Below, in pieces: positions 51,980 through 61,396 of a DNA stretch of 64,000 nt (position 1 is its first letter; every line of letters starts with the position of its first letter). A model generated the notes under the pieces. The model had not been told where the DNA came from, ran no database searches, and was given only the letters and a program-made list of their open reading frames with translations. The stretch lies in assembly GCA_965221185.1 (NCBI GenBank), contig OZ244866.1, forward strand, positions 992,001-1,056,000, given 5' to 3'. This DNA comes from Aldehydirespirator sp965221185 (GTDB lineage: Bacteria; Actinomycetota; Acidimicrobiia; Acidimicrobiales; Aldehydirespiratoraceae). A program made the translations under genes and the position numbers.

Positions 51980-52599
51980 GGAGGCCGCGGGCTCTGGTGA
52001 TCGCCGCCCACGCGCCCGCGGCTCTCGTCGAACCGCCGGGGGCCGATCTGGTGGTGGCGGCCGACGGCGGGTTGGAGGCGGCCCGGGCCCAGGGCTGGCC
52101 CGTCCACGCCGTGGTGGGCGACCTGGACAGCGCCAGCGCGGACTCGCTGGACTGGGCCCGAAACGCCGGCGCAGAGATTGAGGCCCACCCGGCCCGCAAG
52201 GACGAAACCGACCTGGAATTGGCCCTGGAGTTCGCCTGCGGCCGGACTTCGGAGATTCATGTGCTGGCGTCGGCGGGCGGGCGCCTCGATCATGCGGCGG
52301 CCAACCTGCTGGTGCTGGCCTCGCCCCGCTGGGCGGGTGTGACGCTCTCCGCCACGGTCGACGGGGCCCATCTGGACGTGGTGCGCGGCCATCGCCGGCT
52401 TGCGGGCGCGGTGGGCGACCCGATCTCGCTGCTGGCGGTCGGCGGTCCCGCTCGGGTGGCGTCCACGTCCGGCCTCGAGTATCCGCTGGCCGACGAGTGG
52501 CTGAGCCCCACCGCGGCCCGGGGGGTGTCCAATTCGATCGTCAGCGTCCCGGTGCTAATCGATGTAGTCGAGGGCGTCCTGCTCGCCATCCGGCCCTAG
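51976..52599 (+). CDS. Thiamine diphosphokinase
   Basis: The protein has 207 residues. ADLVVAADGGLEAARAQGWP, HAVVGDLDSAS, ARKDETDLELALEFA and ASAGGRLDHAAANLLVLA are the four thiamine pyrophosphokinase motifs, with DLD and KDETD binding ATP-magnesium; GVSNS near the end is also typical. It makes thiamine diphosphate from thiamine and ATP. GTG 51976 overlaps the stop of the M23 gene (GTGA). Confidence 0.88.
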   Translation: MRRPRALVIAAHAPAALVEPPGADLVVAADGGLEAARAQGWPVHAVVGDLDSASADSLDWARNAGAEIEAHPARKDETDLELALEFACGRTSEIHVLASAGGRLDHAAANLLVLASPRWAGVTLSATVDGAHLDVVRGHRRLAGAVGDPISLLAVGGPARVASTSGLEYPLADEWLSPTAARGVSNSIVSVPVLIDVVEGVLLAIRP

Positions 52600-52703
52600 A
52601 AGACGCCGCGGGCAGCGTCCGCGCCCGGTTCGCTCGATGGTGAGCGGGAAGCGAGGCACCGCTATCTTCCCGCGATGGCGTTTGGCGGACGGCGGGGTCC
52701 GAC

Positions 52704-53903
52704 GTGACGGCGCGCTTCGACATGGCGGGCCTGCTACGACCGGATCTCCCTGACGGCGAGGCCCGGTGGATCGGCGATCCGCCCTTCAACTTCGTCGGCG
52801 GGCACAACGATCCGGCCAGCGTGCCCTTCGGCGGGTTCGCTGAGGCCGCCGCAGTTGCCCTGGCCCGCCACGGACCGGCGCTGGCCCGCTACAACCTCGG
52901 GGGCAGCCCGCAGGGGCATCTGCCGCTGCGGGAGTTCATCGCGGCGGCGCTCGATCGCAGGGCCCTCATGCCTACGGACCCCTCCGAGATACTGGTCACC
53001 TCGGGCTCGCTGCAGGCGCTGGACCTTGTGAACGCCGCGCTGCTGGCCCCCGGCGACGCGGTGGTGGTCGAGGAGGCCACCTACGCGGGAACGCTGAGCC
53101 GGCTGGCCGAGCGGGGCGCAGAAGTGCACGGGGTGGGCCTGGACAGCGACGGGATCCGCATCGACCACCTCGACCGGATCCTGGGTGCCCTTGCGAGCCG
53201 GGGGCGCCGGCCGAAGTTCGTCTACACCATCCCGACGGTGCAGAACCCGACCGGCACGGTCATGCCCGTCGAGCGGCGCCGCCAACTGCTGGAGGTCGCC
53301 CGCCGCCACGGTGTGGCCATCTTCGAGGACGACTGCTACGCCGACCTTGTCTTCGACGAGCGGCGCCCTCCCACCATCCGCTCGCTGGACGCCGGAGGAG
53401 GGCAGGTCGTGTACTGCGGCTCGTTCTCCAAGACGCTGGCCCCGGCGCTGCGGGTGGGCTACGTCGTGGCCGACTGGCCCCTGATGGGCCGGCTCCTCGC
53501 GCTCAAGACTGACGCCGGCTCGGGGGCGCTGGAGCAGATCGTCGTCGCGGAGTACGCGAACTCGCACTTCGATGCGCATGTGGCCCGGTTGACCGAGGTG
53601 CTGAGCGTGAAGTGCCGGGCCATGGCTGCGGCACTGCGCGGGCACCTCGGTGGCGTGGCGGAGTTCGAGCCGCCGCGGGGCGGGATCTTCCTGTGGGCGG
53701 CGCTGCCGCCGGGAGTCGACACCGCAACGCTGGTCGCGCCCGCGGCCGCGGCGGGGGTGGAGTTCAACCCGGGCGCGGGGTGGTGCGTCGATCCGGCGTA
53801 CGGGGCCCGCCGCATGCGCCTGTGCTTCGGCCACCTTTCCGATAACGCCATCGCCGAGGGCATCGCCGCCCTGGCCCGAGTCGTGCACGCCAGTCTCAGC
53901 TGA
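52704..53903 (+). CDS. PLP-dependent aminotransferase, class I/II
   Basis: The protein has 399 residues. ARYNLGGSPQGHLPLREFIA, EILVTSGSLQALDLVNAALL, YTIPTVQNPTGTVMPVERRR, IFEDDCYADLVFDE and GSFSKTLAPALRVGY (PLP-binding Lys) follow fold type I aminotransferases of the 2-aminoadipate/MocR-like group. The substrate is uncertain. There is no N-terminal GntR domain, so it is an enzyme and not a regulator. Confidence 0.87.
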   Translation: MTARFDMAGLLRPDLPDGEARWIGDPPFNFVGGHNDPASVPFGGFAEAAAVALARHGPALARYNLGGSPQGHLPLREFIAAALDRRALMPTDPSEILVTSGSLQALDLVNAALLAPGDAVVVEEATYAGTLSRLAERGAEVHGVGLDSDGIRIDHLDRILGALASRGRRPKFVYTIPTVQNPTGTVMPVERRRQLLEVARRHGVAIFEDDCYADLVFDERRPPTIRSLDAGGGQVVYCGSFSKTLAPALRVGYVVADWPLMGRLLALKTDAGSGALEQIVVAEYANSHFDAHVARLTEVLSVKCRAMAAALRGHLGGVAEFEPPRGGIFLWAALPPGVDTATLVAPAAAAGVEFNPGAGWCVDPAYGARRMRLCFGHLSDNAIAEGIAALARVVHASLS

Positions 53904-53918
53904 GATCAGGGCCGAGAC

Positions 53919-55397
53919 ATGGGGGGGTATTCGGGCACTCGGCGGTGGAGGCGCCGCCTTAACACCATCGTTGGCCTTCTTACGATTATAGCTGGCCTTG
54001 CGGCCCATTCGACTGCTGCGGCAACCCCTCGCTCACCGGCGACGCCGGTCGAGACGAGCAGCGCGTCGAAGGACCAGTTGGCGCAGGAGTTCGCAGCCGT
54101 GCTGTCGCAGCCGATCGCCCCGAGGTCCACCTGCCTCACCGTTCTGCTCGACGACGAGTTGATCTTCGAGTCCCAAGGCGATGCCGCCCTGGTCCCGGCC
54201 TCGCTCATGAAGATCGTCACCGCGGCCGCCGCCCTGGAGATGATGGGCCCGGACGCGGTCTACGAGACCGAGGTGTTCGTTCGGTCCGAAGACTTGTCCG
54301 CAGCCTCTGACGGAACGCTGCGGGGCGACGTGTACCTCGTCGGAGGGGGAGACCCCGTGTTCAACACGCCGCACTACGGCGAGCGCATCCCGGATCCCGT
54401 CGCCTACACCGATGTGACCGAGCTGGCCGACCGCGTCCACCGGGTTCTGGCCGACATGGGAATCCGGCGGATCGAGGGCCGGGTGGTGGGCGACGATGCC
54501 TGGTATCCCGACCGGGTGCGGGACTACTACAGGGAGTTCCCGCCCGGCGGCGACGAGCCCGTGTGGCGGTACTCCCACGACACCGTGAACCACATCGGTC
54601 CGCTGTCGGGCCTGCTGATCAACGACGGCTTCGTCTCCTACACCTGGAGGACCGGAATGGAGGACCGCCGCGACTACGTGAGAACGACCGATCCGACCCG
54701 GCACGCCGCCGCGGTGTTCAACAGCCTCCTGGAGTCCCGCGGCACACCGATCACGAGATGGGCGCGGGCCGGTGCGGCCCCGGCGCCGGCCGAGCTGACC
54801 TCCCTTGCCAGCATCGAGTCGCCACCGATGTCGGCGATAGCGGCCCGCATGCTGATTCGCTCCGACAACACCATCGCCGAGATGATGCTGAAGGAGATCG
54901 GCCGCCGCACGCTCGGATCCAGCCGCGATGTGGCTGCTGCCGTTGTCGAGGGCATTCTGCAGCGGCTGCTGGGACCCCTGGCGGCCGGCGTAGAAGTGGC
55001 CGACGGCTCTGGCGTGTCGAGGTACAACCGCCTCACGTGCGCGGCCGTGGCCGAACTGCTCCGGCAGGCAGGTCCGGGCTCGCCCCTGGTTGATGGGCTG
55101 GCGGTGGCCGGGGAGAGCGGCACGTTGAAGACGTGCCGCCCCGCGCCGCACCCACGAGGCTGGGGCTACACCAACACTGTGTACGCCAAGACGGGCACCG
55201 TCTACCTGTCGAACTCCCTGGCCGGGGTGGCGGAGGCGGCCAACGGCGAGACGGTGACGTTCGCGATGATGGCGAACGGGCACAACATGCACCTGCTCGG
55301 ATCCTGCAATGCCCTGCGCAGGACGCTGATCAACGCCGCGGCCCGCTATACCTACGGCCCGGTCGCGCCGGGGGTCCTGTTCGGCGCCGTCTACTAG
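53919..55397 (+). CDS. dacB: D-alanyl-D-alanine carboxypeptidase/endopeptidase (PBP4, S13)
   Basis: The protein has 492 residues. A signal peptide (about 14-35) is followed by the penicillin-binding motifs: SLMK at 95-98, SDN in LIRSDNTIAEM, and KTG in NTVYAKTGTVYL, with the PBP4 insert domains between the first two. It trims or cuts D-Ala cross-links in peptidoglycan. Its stop is directly adjacent to the stop of the convergent ABC gene at 55398, leaving no intergenic base. Confidence 0.9.
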   Translation: MGGYSGTRRWRRRLNTIVGLLTIIAGLAAHSTAAATPRSPATPVETSSASKDQLAQEFAAVLSQPIAPRSTCLTVLLDDELIFESQGDAALVPASLMKIVTAAAALEMMGPDAVYETEVFVRSEDLSAASDGTLRGDVYLVGGGDPVFNTPHYGERIPDPVAYTDVTELADRVHRVLADMGIRRIEGRVVGDDAWYPDRVRDYYREFPPGGDEPVWRYSHDTVNHIGPLSGLLINDGFVSYTWRTGMEDRRDYVRTTDPTRHAAAVFNSLLESRGTPITRWARAGAAPAPAELTSLASIESPPMSAIAARMLIRSDNTIAEMMLKEIGRRTLGSSRDVAAAVVEGILQRLLGPLAAGVEVADGSGVSRYNRLTCAAVAELLRQAGPGSPLVDGLAVAGESGTLKTCRPAPHPRGWGYTNTVYAKTGTVYLSNSLAGVAEAANGETVTFAMMANGHNMHLLGSCNALRRTLINAAARYTYGPVAPGVLFGAVY

Positions 55398-56216
55398 CTA
55401 GCCGCGTTTGGCCCAAGCCGTCCAGCGGCCGTGGCGGCGCTCCAGTCCCAGCTCGAGCCCGAAGCACTCCGAGAGGGCCGCGCTGGTCAGCGCTTCGGAG
55501 ATCGGCCCGGCGGCCAGCATGGTCCCGGCCCCGAGCAGCAGCACGTGTGTGAACCCGTCGGGGATCTCATCGACATGGTGGGTCACCAGCACCAGCGGGG
55601 GAGTGCCCGGATCGGCGGCCAGGTCCCGCAGCGTGAGCATCAGCTCCTCCCGGCCGGCGAGGTCGAGCCCGGCGTTGGGCTCATCCAGCACGATCACCTC
55701 AGGCTCCAGCGCCATCGCCCTGGCCAGGAGCACCCGCTGGCGCTCGCCGGAGGAGAGGGTGCCGAAGCGGTGGTCGGCGCGGTGCCCGCAGCCCACCCGG
55801 TGCAAGGCGGCTCGGGCCCCGCGGGAGTCCTCGTCGTCGTAGGTGTGCCACCAGGGCTCCAACGCAGCGTGCTTGGCCGTCATCACCGCCTCTGCCGCCG
55901 TCAACGAAGGCCGCAGCATGTCGGCCATCGCCGCGCTGGTGAAGCCCACGCGGGCCCGCAGCCGTCGAACGTCGGTGCGCCCCAGTCTCTGGCCGAGCAG
56001 CTCGACGGTGCCCGCCGACGGGTGCTCCCACATAGTGGCGATGCGCACGAGGGTGGTCTTTCCCGAGCCGTTCGGGCCGAGCACCACCCACCGCTGGCCC
56101 GGATGCACATCCCAGTCGACGCCGCGCAGCACCTCGGTGCCGTCGATGTTTCGGCTCACTCCTCGAAGCGCCAGGACTGCGCCGCTCGTCGCGCCCGCGC
56201 CGGACCCGGTCCTCAC
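55398..56216 (-). CDS. ABC transporter ATP-binding protein
   Basis: The protein has 272 residues. Walker A is LGPNGSGKTTLVR, the signature is LSSGERQRVLLARA, Walker B is VIVLDEPNAGLD and the switch His is in LVTHHVDE. It is of the stand-alone type related to ModF/YlmA-like ATPases; no permease is nearby. GTG 56216 overlaps the stop of the preceding exporter gene (GTGA), so it is translated with the two exporter halves. Confidence 0.88.
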   Translation of the reverse strand: MRTGSGAGATSGAVLALRGVSRNIDGTEVLRGVDWDVHPGQRWVVLGPNGSGKTTLVRIATMWEHPSAGTVELLGQRLGRTDVRRLRARVGFTSAAMADMLRPSLTAAEAVMTAKHAALEPWWHTYDDEDSRGARAALHRVGCGHRADHRFGTLSSGERQRVLLARAMALEPEVIVLDEPNAGLDLAGREELMLTLRDLAADPGTPPLVLVTHHVDEIPDGFTHVLLLGAGTMLAAGPISEALTSAALSECFGLELGLERRHGRWTAWAKRG

Positions 56217-58165
56217 GAGGCGTCGCGGTCCCGGTCCGGGCCGGCGCCGGGGCGGTCTGGATCGGCGTGGCTCTCCCACATGGCGAACATGGTCGCATAG
56301 CGTCCCCCGGCGGCTACGAGCTCGCGGTGGCTGCCGAGCTCGACGATCCTTCCGCCATCCACCACCGCGATGCGGTCCGCCCGGCGGGCCGTTGCCAGCC
56401 GGTGCGCGATGACTACCGCGGTCCGCCCGCTCAACAGCACGTCGAGGGCCTGCTCGATCTGGGATTCCGAACGCAGGTCCAGGTTGCTCGTGGCCTCGTC
56501 GAGGACCAGAACGCGCGGCTGGGAGACGAACGTGCGGGCCAGAGCGAGCAGCTGGCGCTCGCCCGCGGAGATGGTCGCGCCCCGTTCGTGGATGATGCCG
56601 TCGAGGCCGCCGAGGCGGTCCACCACTTCGTCGACGCCCACGGCCTGCAGTGCCTCGCGCAGCTGGGCGTCGGTCGCGTCGGACCGCGCGAATCCCACGT
56701 TGTCGCGGACCGTGCCCGCGAACAGGAAGGGCTCCTGGGGAACCACCCCGATCTGGGAGCGCAGGCTGGTGATGGTCACATCCCGCAGGTCGTGGCCGTC
56801 GATGCGGACCGCGCCGCCAGTGGGGTCGTAGAGGCGGGCGATCAGCCGGGCCAGCGTGGTCTTGCCCGCCCCGGTCTCTCCCACCACCGCCAGCGTCTCG
56901 CCCGCGGCGATTCGCAGGCTCACATCGTGGAGTACCTCGCGGTTGCCGCTGTAGGCGAACGACACCCGGTCGAAGACGATCTCGCCCCGGACCGGGGCGA
57001 GATCGGCCGCGCCGGGCCGCTCCTTGACGGTCGCCTCGGTGGCGAACAACTCGCGGAGCTTGGCGATGGCTGCGCCGCCCTGCTGGTAGGCGTTGTACAG
57101 CTGAACCAGAGCCTGCACCGGGGCGAAGAAGGCGGTGAGGAACAGCAGGTAGGCGGCGAGCTCCCCCACGGTGATGCGCCCGCTGGCAGTCATCGCGCCG
57201 CCCACCGCGAGGAGCACGGCCTGGGTGGCGATGCCTATGGCCTCGCTGCCCGGCCCGTAGATCGAGTTGGCCCGGGAGGCCCGGAGGTTGGCGTCGCGGT
57301 GGCGGATGACCACCTGCCGGTGCTCGGCGACGCTCGCATCCCGGCGGTCGTGGGCCGCGATCACCCGGATGCCCGCCAGAGACTCCTGCAGGTTGCCGAG
57401 CAGTTCGCCGATGCGGTTGCGCACGCTGCGGTAGTCGGCCGCGGAGCGGCGCCGGAACCACATCGAGGCCGCCACCGTCGGCGGCACCGCGGCCGCCAGG
57501 GTGATCACGGCCAGAAGCGGGTCGTAGTAGAAGAGCAGGGCGGTGATCACAACCAGCGTCAGGCCCTGCACCGCGAAGTTGACGATGCCCTCCTGGAACA
57601 GCACCGACAGGGCCTCGATGTCGGAGGTCATCCGGGTCAGCAGCACTCCCGCCTTCTCGTCGGTGTAGAAGTCCATGCCCTGGCGCTGCATGTGGGCGAA
57701 GGCCCGGATGCGCAGCCGTTCCATCAGCCGCTCGCCCAGGCGCCCGGTGAACGCGGTGCGAACCGAGCCCACCGCGGTCGAGACCACCAGCAGCCCCGCA
57801 TAGGCCAGGGCCGCGGCCACCAGCACGCCCCGGTTGCCGGCCAGGATGCCGTCGTCCACGCCGATCTGGGTGAGGACCGGCCCGAACTGCGCCGCCACCG
57901 TCTCGACGGCCACTAGGGCCAAGGCAACCGCCAACCGGTAGCGGTGCGGCCGCAGGAACCTTCGGAGCCCGAACTGCCGGTCGGACTCGTCGGCCTCACG
58001 CGACCAGGACACGTCCGGGTCGGGATGGTCGGGTTCGTCGATCAGGACCTGCTCCACCCTGGCCCGCAGGTCGCCGGGCACCTCGGCGTGGGGCAGGCCG
58101 GCCGCGGCCGCGGCCTGCACCGCGCTGGGGCCGCTGCGCATACCTACCGGCGAGTTGAACATCAC
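56213..58165 (-). CDS. ABC exporter half, catalytic-Glu subunit
   Basis: The protein has 650 residues. An N-terminal region of about 80 residues precedes six membrane helices (about 80-360) and an ATPase domain: Walker A VVGETGAGKTTLARL, Walker B VLVLDEATSNLD with the catalytic Glu, H-loop IAHRLAT. The signature is changed to ISAGERQLL. With the next gene it forms a heterodimeric multidrug- or lipid-type exporter. The start overlaps the upstream stop (GTGA). Confidence 0.9.
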   Translation of the reverse strand: MMFNSPVGMRSGPSAVQAAAAAGLPHAEVPGDLRARVEQVLIDEPDHPDPDVSWSREADESDRQFGLRRFLRPHRYRLAVALALVAVETVAAQFGPVLTQIGVDDGILAGNRGVLVAAALAYAGLLVVSTAVGSVRTAFTGRLGERLMERLRIRAFAHMQRQGMDFYTDEKAGVLLTRMTSDIEALSVLFQEGIVNFAVQGLTLVVITALLFYYDPLLAVITLAAAVPPTVAASMWFRRRSAADYRSVRNRIGELLGNLQESLAGIRVIAAHDRRDASVAEHRQVVIRHRDANLRASRANSIYGPGSEAIGIATQAVLLAVGGAMTASGRITVGELAAYLLFLTAFFAPVQALVQLYNAYQQGGAAIAKLRELFATEATVKERPGAADLAPVRGEIVFDRVSFAYSGNREVLHDVSLRIAAGETLAVVGETGAGKTTLARLIARLYDPTGGAVRIDGHDLRDVTITSLRSQIGVVPQEPFLFAGTVRDNVGFARSDATDAQLREALQAVGVDEVVDRLGGLDGIIHERGATISAGERQLLALARTFVSQPRVLVLDEATSNLDLRSESQIEQALDVLLSGRTAVVIAHRLATARRADRIAVVDGGRIVELGSHRELVAAGGRYATMFAMWESHADPDRPGAGPDRDRDAS

Positions 58166-59976
58166 GAAATGGGAGCCTGGGCCGCCGCCGCGGCGCCGCG
58201 GTCGAGGCCCCCGGCGTCAACACCCTCGGCGGTCGCTCCGATGTCGGTGAGTACGAGGGCGTATTCCGGCACGGTGGTGAGCAGTTGCCGGTGGGTGCCG
58301 GTGGCCGCCACCTTTCCGTCGGAGAGGAACACGACCCTGTCGGCCAGGGCGATCGTCGACAGGCGGTGGGCGATCAGGATGGTGGTGCGTTGCGAGCGCC
58401 GCTCGCGCAGCGCCGAGTGGATGCGCTCCTCCACCTCGCTGTCGATCGCGCTGGTGGCATCGTCGAGCACAAGCACCACGGGATCGGCCACGAGCGCCCG
58501 GGCGATGGCCAGCCGCTGGCGCTGGCCCCCGGAGATGGTCGAGCCCCGTTCGCCGAGCTCGGTGTCGGTCCCGGAGGACATGGCCGTCACGAAGCCGCCG
58601 GCGGCTGCATCTACCAGGGCCGCGGCCACCGACACCTCGTCGGCGTCCGGGCGGGCGAAGGCCACGTTGTCGCGGATGCTGGTGGCGAACAGGAAGGGAT
58701 CGTCGGTCACCACGGTCACGGCCCGGCGTAGATCCGACAGGCGCAGGTCCCGCACGTCGATGCCGTCGACGCGCACCGCGCCCCGGTCCACGTCGTAGAA
58801 CCGGGGCAGCAGCCGGGCGATGGTGCTCTTGCCGCTGCCGGTGCGGCCCACCACCGCCACGGTCTCGCCGGGCTCGACCACCAGACTGAAGCTGTCGATC
58901 ACCGAGGTGCCGCCGCCGATGGCGTAGGAGAAGGCCACATCGTCCAGCTCCACCCGTCCGGCTCGCTCCGCGAGGGGAACGGCGCCGGGACGCTCGGTGA
59001 TCTCCGGCGTCTCGTCGAGGATCTCGAACACGCGCTGGGCCGCGGCGGAGGCCCGCTGCCACTGGATCATCACGAATCCGATCATCCGGAACGGAGCGGC
59101 CATGATCAGCACGTAGGCGTTGAAGGCCACGATGTCGCCGATAGCGGCGCGACCGTCGATGGCCAGCAGCCCCCCGGTGAGAAGCACCAGCGCCAGCCCG
59201 AGGCGGGGAAGGGCCTCCATGATCGGTGCGTGGCGGGCCCGGGCGTCGGCGGTGGCCGTGCCCGCCCAGCACAGCCGCCGGGCGGCTCTGGCCAGCGTCC
59301 TCACCTGGTTGTGCTCCTGGGCGAAAGTCCTCACGATCTGGGCGCCACCGATGTTCTCGTCCACGATCGTCGCGAGGTCCGCCATGCGGGCCTGCGTCAC
59401 CCAGCTGAGGGGGAACACCCGGTTCCGCAGGCGGATGCCCACGTACAGCACCAGCGGGAGGGGGGCCATGGCGACCAGGGTCAGAGGCAGCGACAGCACG
59501 ACCATCGCGGCGGTTCCCATGACCAGCATCACCATCTGCGTGGCCACCAGCGGGGCGAAGGCGAACAGCAGCTGGATGGAGCGGATGTCGCTGTTGGCCC
59601 GGGAGATCACCTGCCCTGTCTGGGTCCGGTCCCAGTATGAGAACGACAGTTCGGTGAGGCGCTCGTAGACCAGGTTGCGCAAGTCGGCGTCGAGGCGATG
59701 CGCGGAGCGGAACAGCCCGTAGCGGTAGGCAAAGCCAAGGCCGAAGCGGATCGCGGCCAGCGCGGCGAGCGTCAGCACCCACGGCCGCAGGTCCGCGCCC
59801 TCGGCCGCGGCGTCCACGCCGCGGCCGATCACGATCGGCACAGCCACCGTGCCCGCGACCGCGGCCAGGCCGGCTGCGACCGCGGCTGCGAACACCCGTC
59901 GTTGCTGGGCGAAGACGGGCAGGATCCGTCGGATCCATCCGAGGCTGCGATCCGGGTGCAGGCTCGGCGACGGCAT
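58162..59976 (-). CDS. ABC exporter half, degenerate Walker B subunit
   Basis: The protein has 604 residues with six membrane helices (about 20-320) and an ATPase domain: Walker A VVGRTGSGKSTIARL, signature ISGGQRQRL (normal), Walker B VLVLDDATSAID where the catalytic Glu is Asp, H-loop IAHRLST. It pairs with the following half transporter, so that one ATP site is complete and the other is degenerate. It is the first gene of the three-gene ABC operon. Confidence 0.9.
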   Translation of the reverse strand: MPSPSLHPDRSLGWIRRILPVFAQQRRVFAAAVAAGLAAVAGTVAVPIVIGRGVDAAAEGADLRPWVLTLAALAAIRFGLGFAYRYGLFRSAHRLDADLRNLVYERLTELSFSYWDRTQTGQVISRANSDIRSIQLLFAFAPLVATQMVMLVMGTAAMVVLSLPLTLVAMAPLPLVLYVGIRLRNRVFPLSWVTQARMADLATIVDENIGGAQIVRTFAQEHNQVRTLARAARRLCWAGTATADARARHAPIMEALPRLGLALVLLTGGLLAIDGRAAIGDIVAFNAYVLIMAAPFRMIGFVMIQWQRASAAAQRVFEILDETPEITERPGAVPLAERAGRVELDDVAFSYAIGGGTSVIDSFSLVVEPGETVAVVGRTGSGKSTIARLLPRFYDVDRGAVRVDGIDVRDLRLSDLRRAVTVVTDDPFLFATSIRDNVAFARPDADEVSVAAALVDAAAGGFVTAMSSGTDTELGERGSTISGGQRQRLAIARALVADPVVLVLDDATSAIDSEVEERIHSALRERRSQRTTILIAHRLSTIALADRVVFLSDGKVAATGTHRQLLTTVPEYALVLTDIGATAEGVDAGGLDRGAAAAAQAPIS

Positions 59977-60004
59977 CAGGCCAAGTTACGGGGTAGATTC
60001 GCCG

Positions 60005-61396
60005 TTGAACGGCCCGTCGATCCGGGGAGGAGCGATAGACATCGCGCTGTGGCTATTGGCCGCTCTCGCGCTGATAGCTGCCACCGCCGCCTTCGTCGCC
60101 ACCGAGTTCGCTCTGGTGGCGGTCGATAGAACCCGAGTGGAGGAACGGGCCGGGGCCGGCGACCGGCGGGCCCGGATGGTCCAGCGTCTCGTGGCCCACC
60201 TGTCGTTCCACCTCTCCGGTGCGCAAATCGGCATCACGGTGTCGTCGCTGGCGCTCGGTTTCATGATCGAGCCGGCGCTGGCGCCGATGGTCGCGCCCGG
60301 AATCGAGGCGCTCTTCGGGTCGGACACGCCGTTTGGCGTGTCGGTGGCAGTGGCGCTGGTACTGGCCACCGTCGTGCACATGGTGCTGGGCGAGCTCGTG
60401 CCCAAGGCCGTGGCCACCACCAAGCCCTACGGGACCGCGGTGGCGGTGGCCGTGCCCACCACTGTGTACGGAGTGCTGGCCCGGCCGCTGGTGATGTTCC
60501 TGAACGAGTCCGCCAACCGGATGGTGCGCCGCCTCGGCATCGAGCCGCGAGAGGAACTCGAGACGGTGCCCGACCGTGACGAGCTTGAGCATCTCTTCGT
60601 TTCTTCGGGCCAGGAGGGGACGCTCGACGAGGGCGAGGTCCGCCTGCTGACCCGGTCGATCCGCCTGGCCCACAAGCAGGCCGACGACGCCATGGTTCCC
60701 AGGGTGGAGGTGGTGGCCATCGCGGCCGACGCCTCGGTGGCCGACCTCGCCGACCTGGCCGCCCGCACCGGCCACTCACGGTTCCCGGTCATCGGAGGCC
60801 ATCTCGACGATGTTGCCGGCGTCGTCCACGTGAAGTTGTTGTTCGCTGTGCCGGTGCAGGACCGGCCGTCCACGCCAGTGTCGCGGCTGATGAAGCCGGT
60901 GCTGGCGGTGCCGGAGTCCCGCGACCTCGACGACATTCTGGACGATCTGCGCACCGGTACAGGGCAGCTGGCGGTGGTGGTCGACGAGCACGGGGGGACG
61001 GCGGGGATCATCACCCTGGAGGACGTGCTGGAGGAGATCGTCGGCGAGATCGACGACGAGCACGACTCGTCCACGCCCGAGCGCACCCGGGCGGAAGCGC
61101 GGGGCTCGACGGTCCTGCCCGCGTCGCTGCACGTCGACGAGGTGTTCGAAGCGACCGGGTTCGCCATGCCCGAGGGCGCCTACGAGACGCTGGCCGGGCT
61201 GGTGCTCGACCGCCTGGGCCACATCCCGGTGCCCGGGGAGATCGCCACGGTGAACGCCTGGCGCCTCGAGGTGGTGGCCGTGGACAGGCTGCGCATCGCC
61301 GCCGTGCGGGTGGTGGCTCCCTCCGAGGCCGGCAGTCAACCCTCCGCCGGACCCGGATCGTCGCTCGGTTCGACCGGTTCGGGGGAGTCGAAGTGA
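60005..61396 (+). CDS. CNNM/CorC (HlyC)-type membrane protein 1
   Basis: The protein has about 463 residues. A DUF21 membrane domain (AFVATEFALVAVDRTRVEER, VLGELVPKAVATTKPY) is followed by a CBS pair (DDAMVPRVEVVAIAADASV; LAVVVDEHGGTAGIITLEDV) and a CorC_HlyC domain near the C-terminus (LVLDRLGHIPVPGEIATVNA). Such proteins handle magnesium or related ions. The start is uncertain: TTG 60005 is in frame, while a good ggggagg box at 60023 would favour a start near 60034-60041, where only ATA or ATC stands. Confidence 0.85.
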   Translation: MNGPSIRGGAIDIALWLLAALALIAATAAFVATEFALVAVDRTRVEERAGAGDRRARMVQRLVAHLSFHLSGAQIGITVSSLALGFMIEPALAPMVAPGIEALFGSDTPFGVSVAVALVLATVVHMVLGELVPKAVATTKPYGTAVAVAVPTTVYGVLARPLVMFLNESANRMVRRLGIEPREELETVPDRDELEHLFVSSGQEGTLDEGEVRLLTRSIRLAHKQADDAMVPRVEVVAIAADASVADLADLAARTGHSRFPVIGGHLDDVAGVVHVKLLFAVPVQDRPSTPVSRLMKPVLAVPESRDLDDILDDLRTGTGQLAVVVDEHGGTAGIITLEDVLEEIVGEIDDEHDSSTPERTRAEARGSTVLPASLHVDEVFEATGFAMPEGAYETLAGLVLDRLGHIPVPGEIATVNAWRLEVVAVDRLRIAAVRVVAPSEAGSQPSAGPGSSLGSTGSGESK

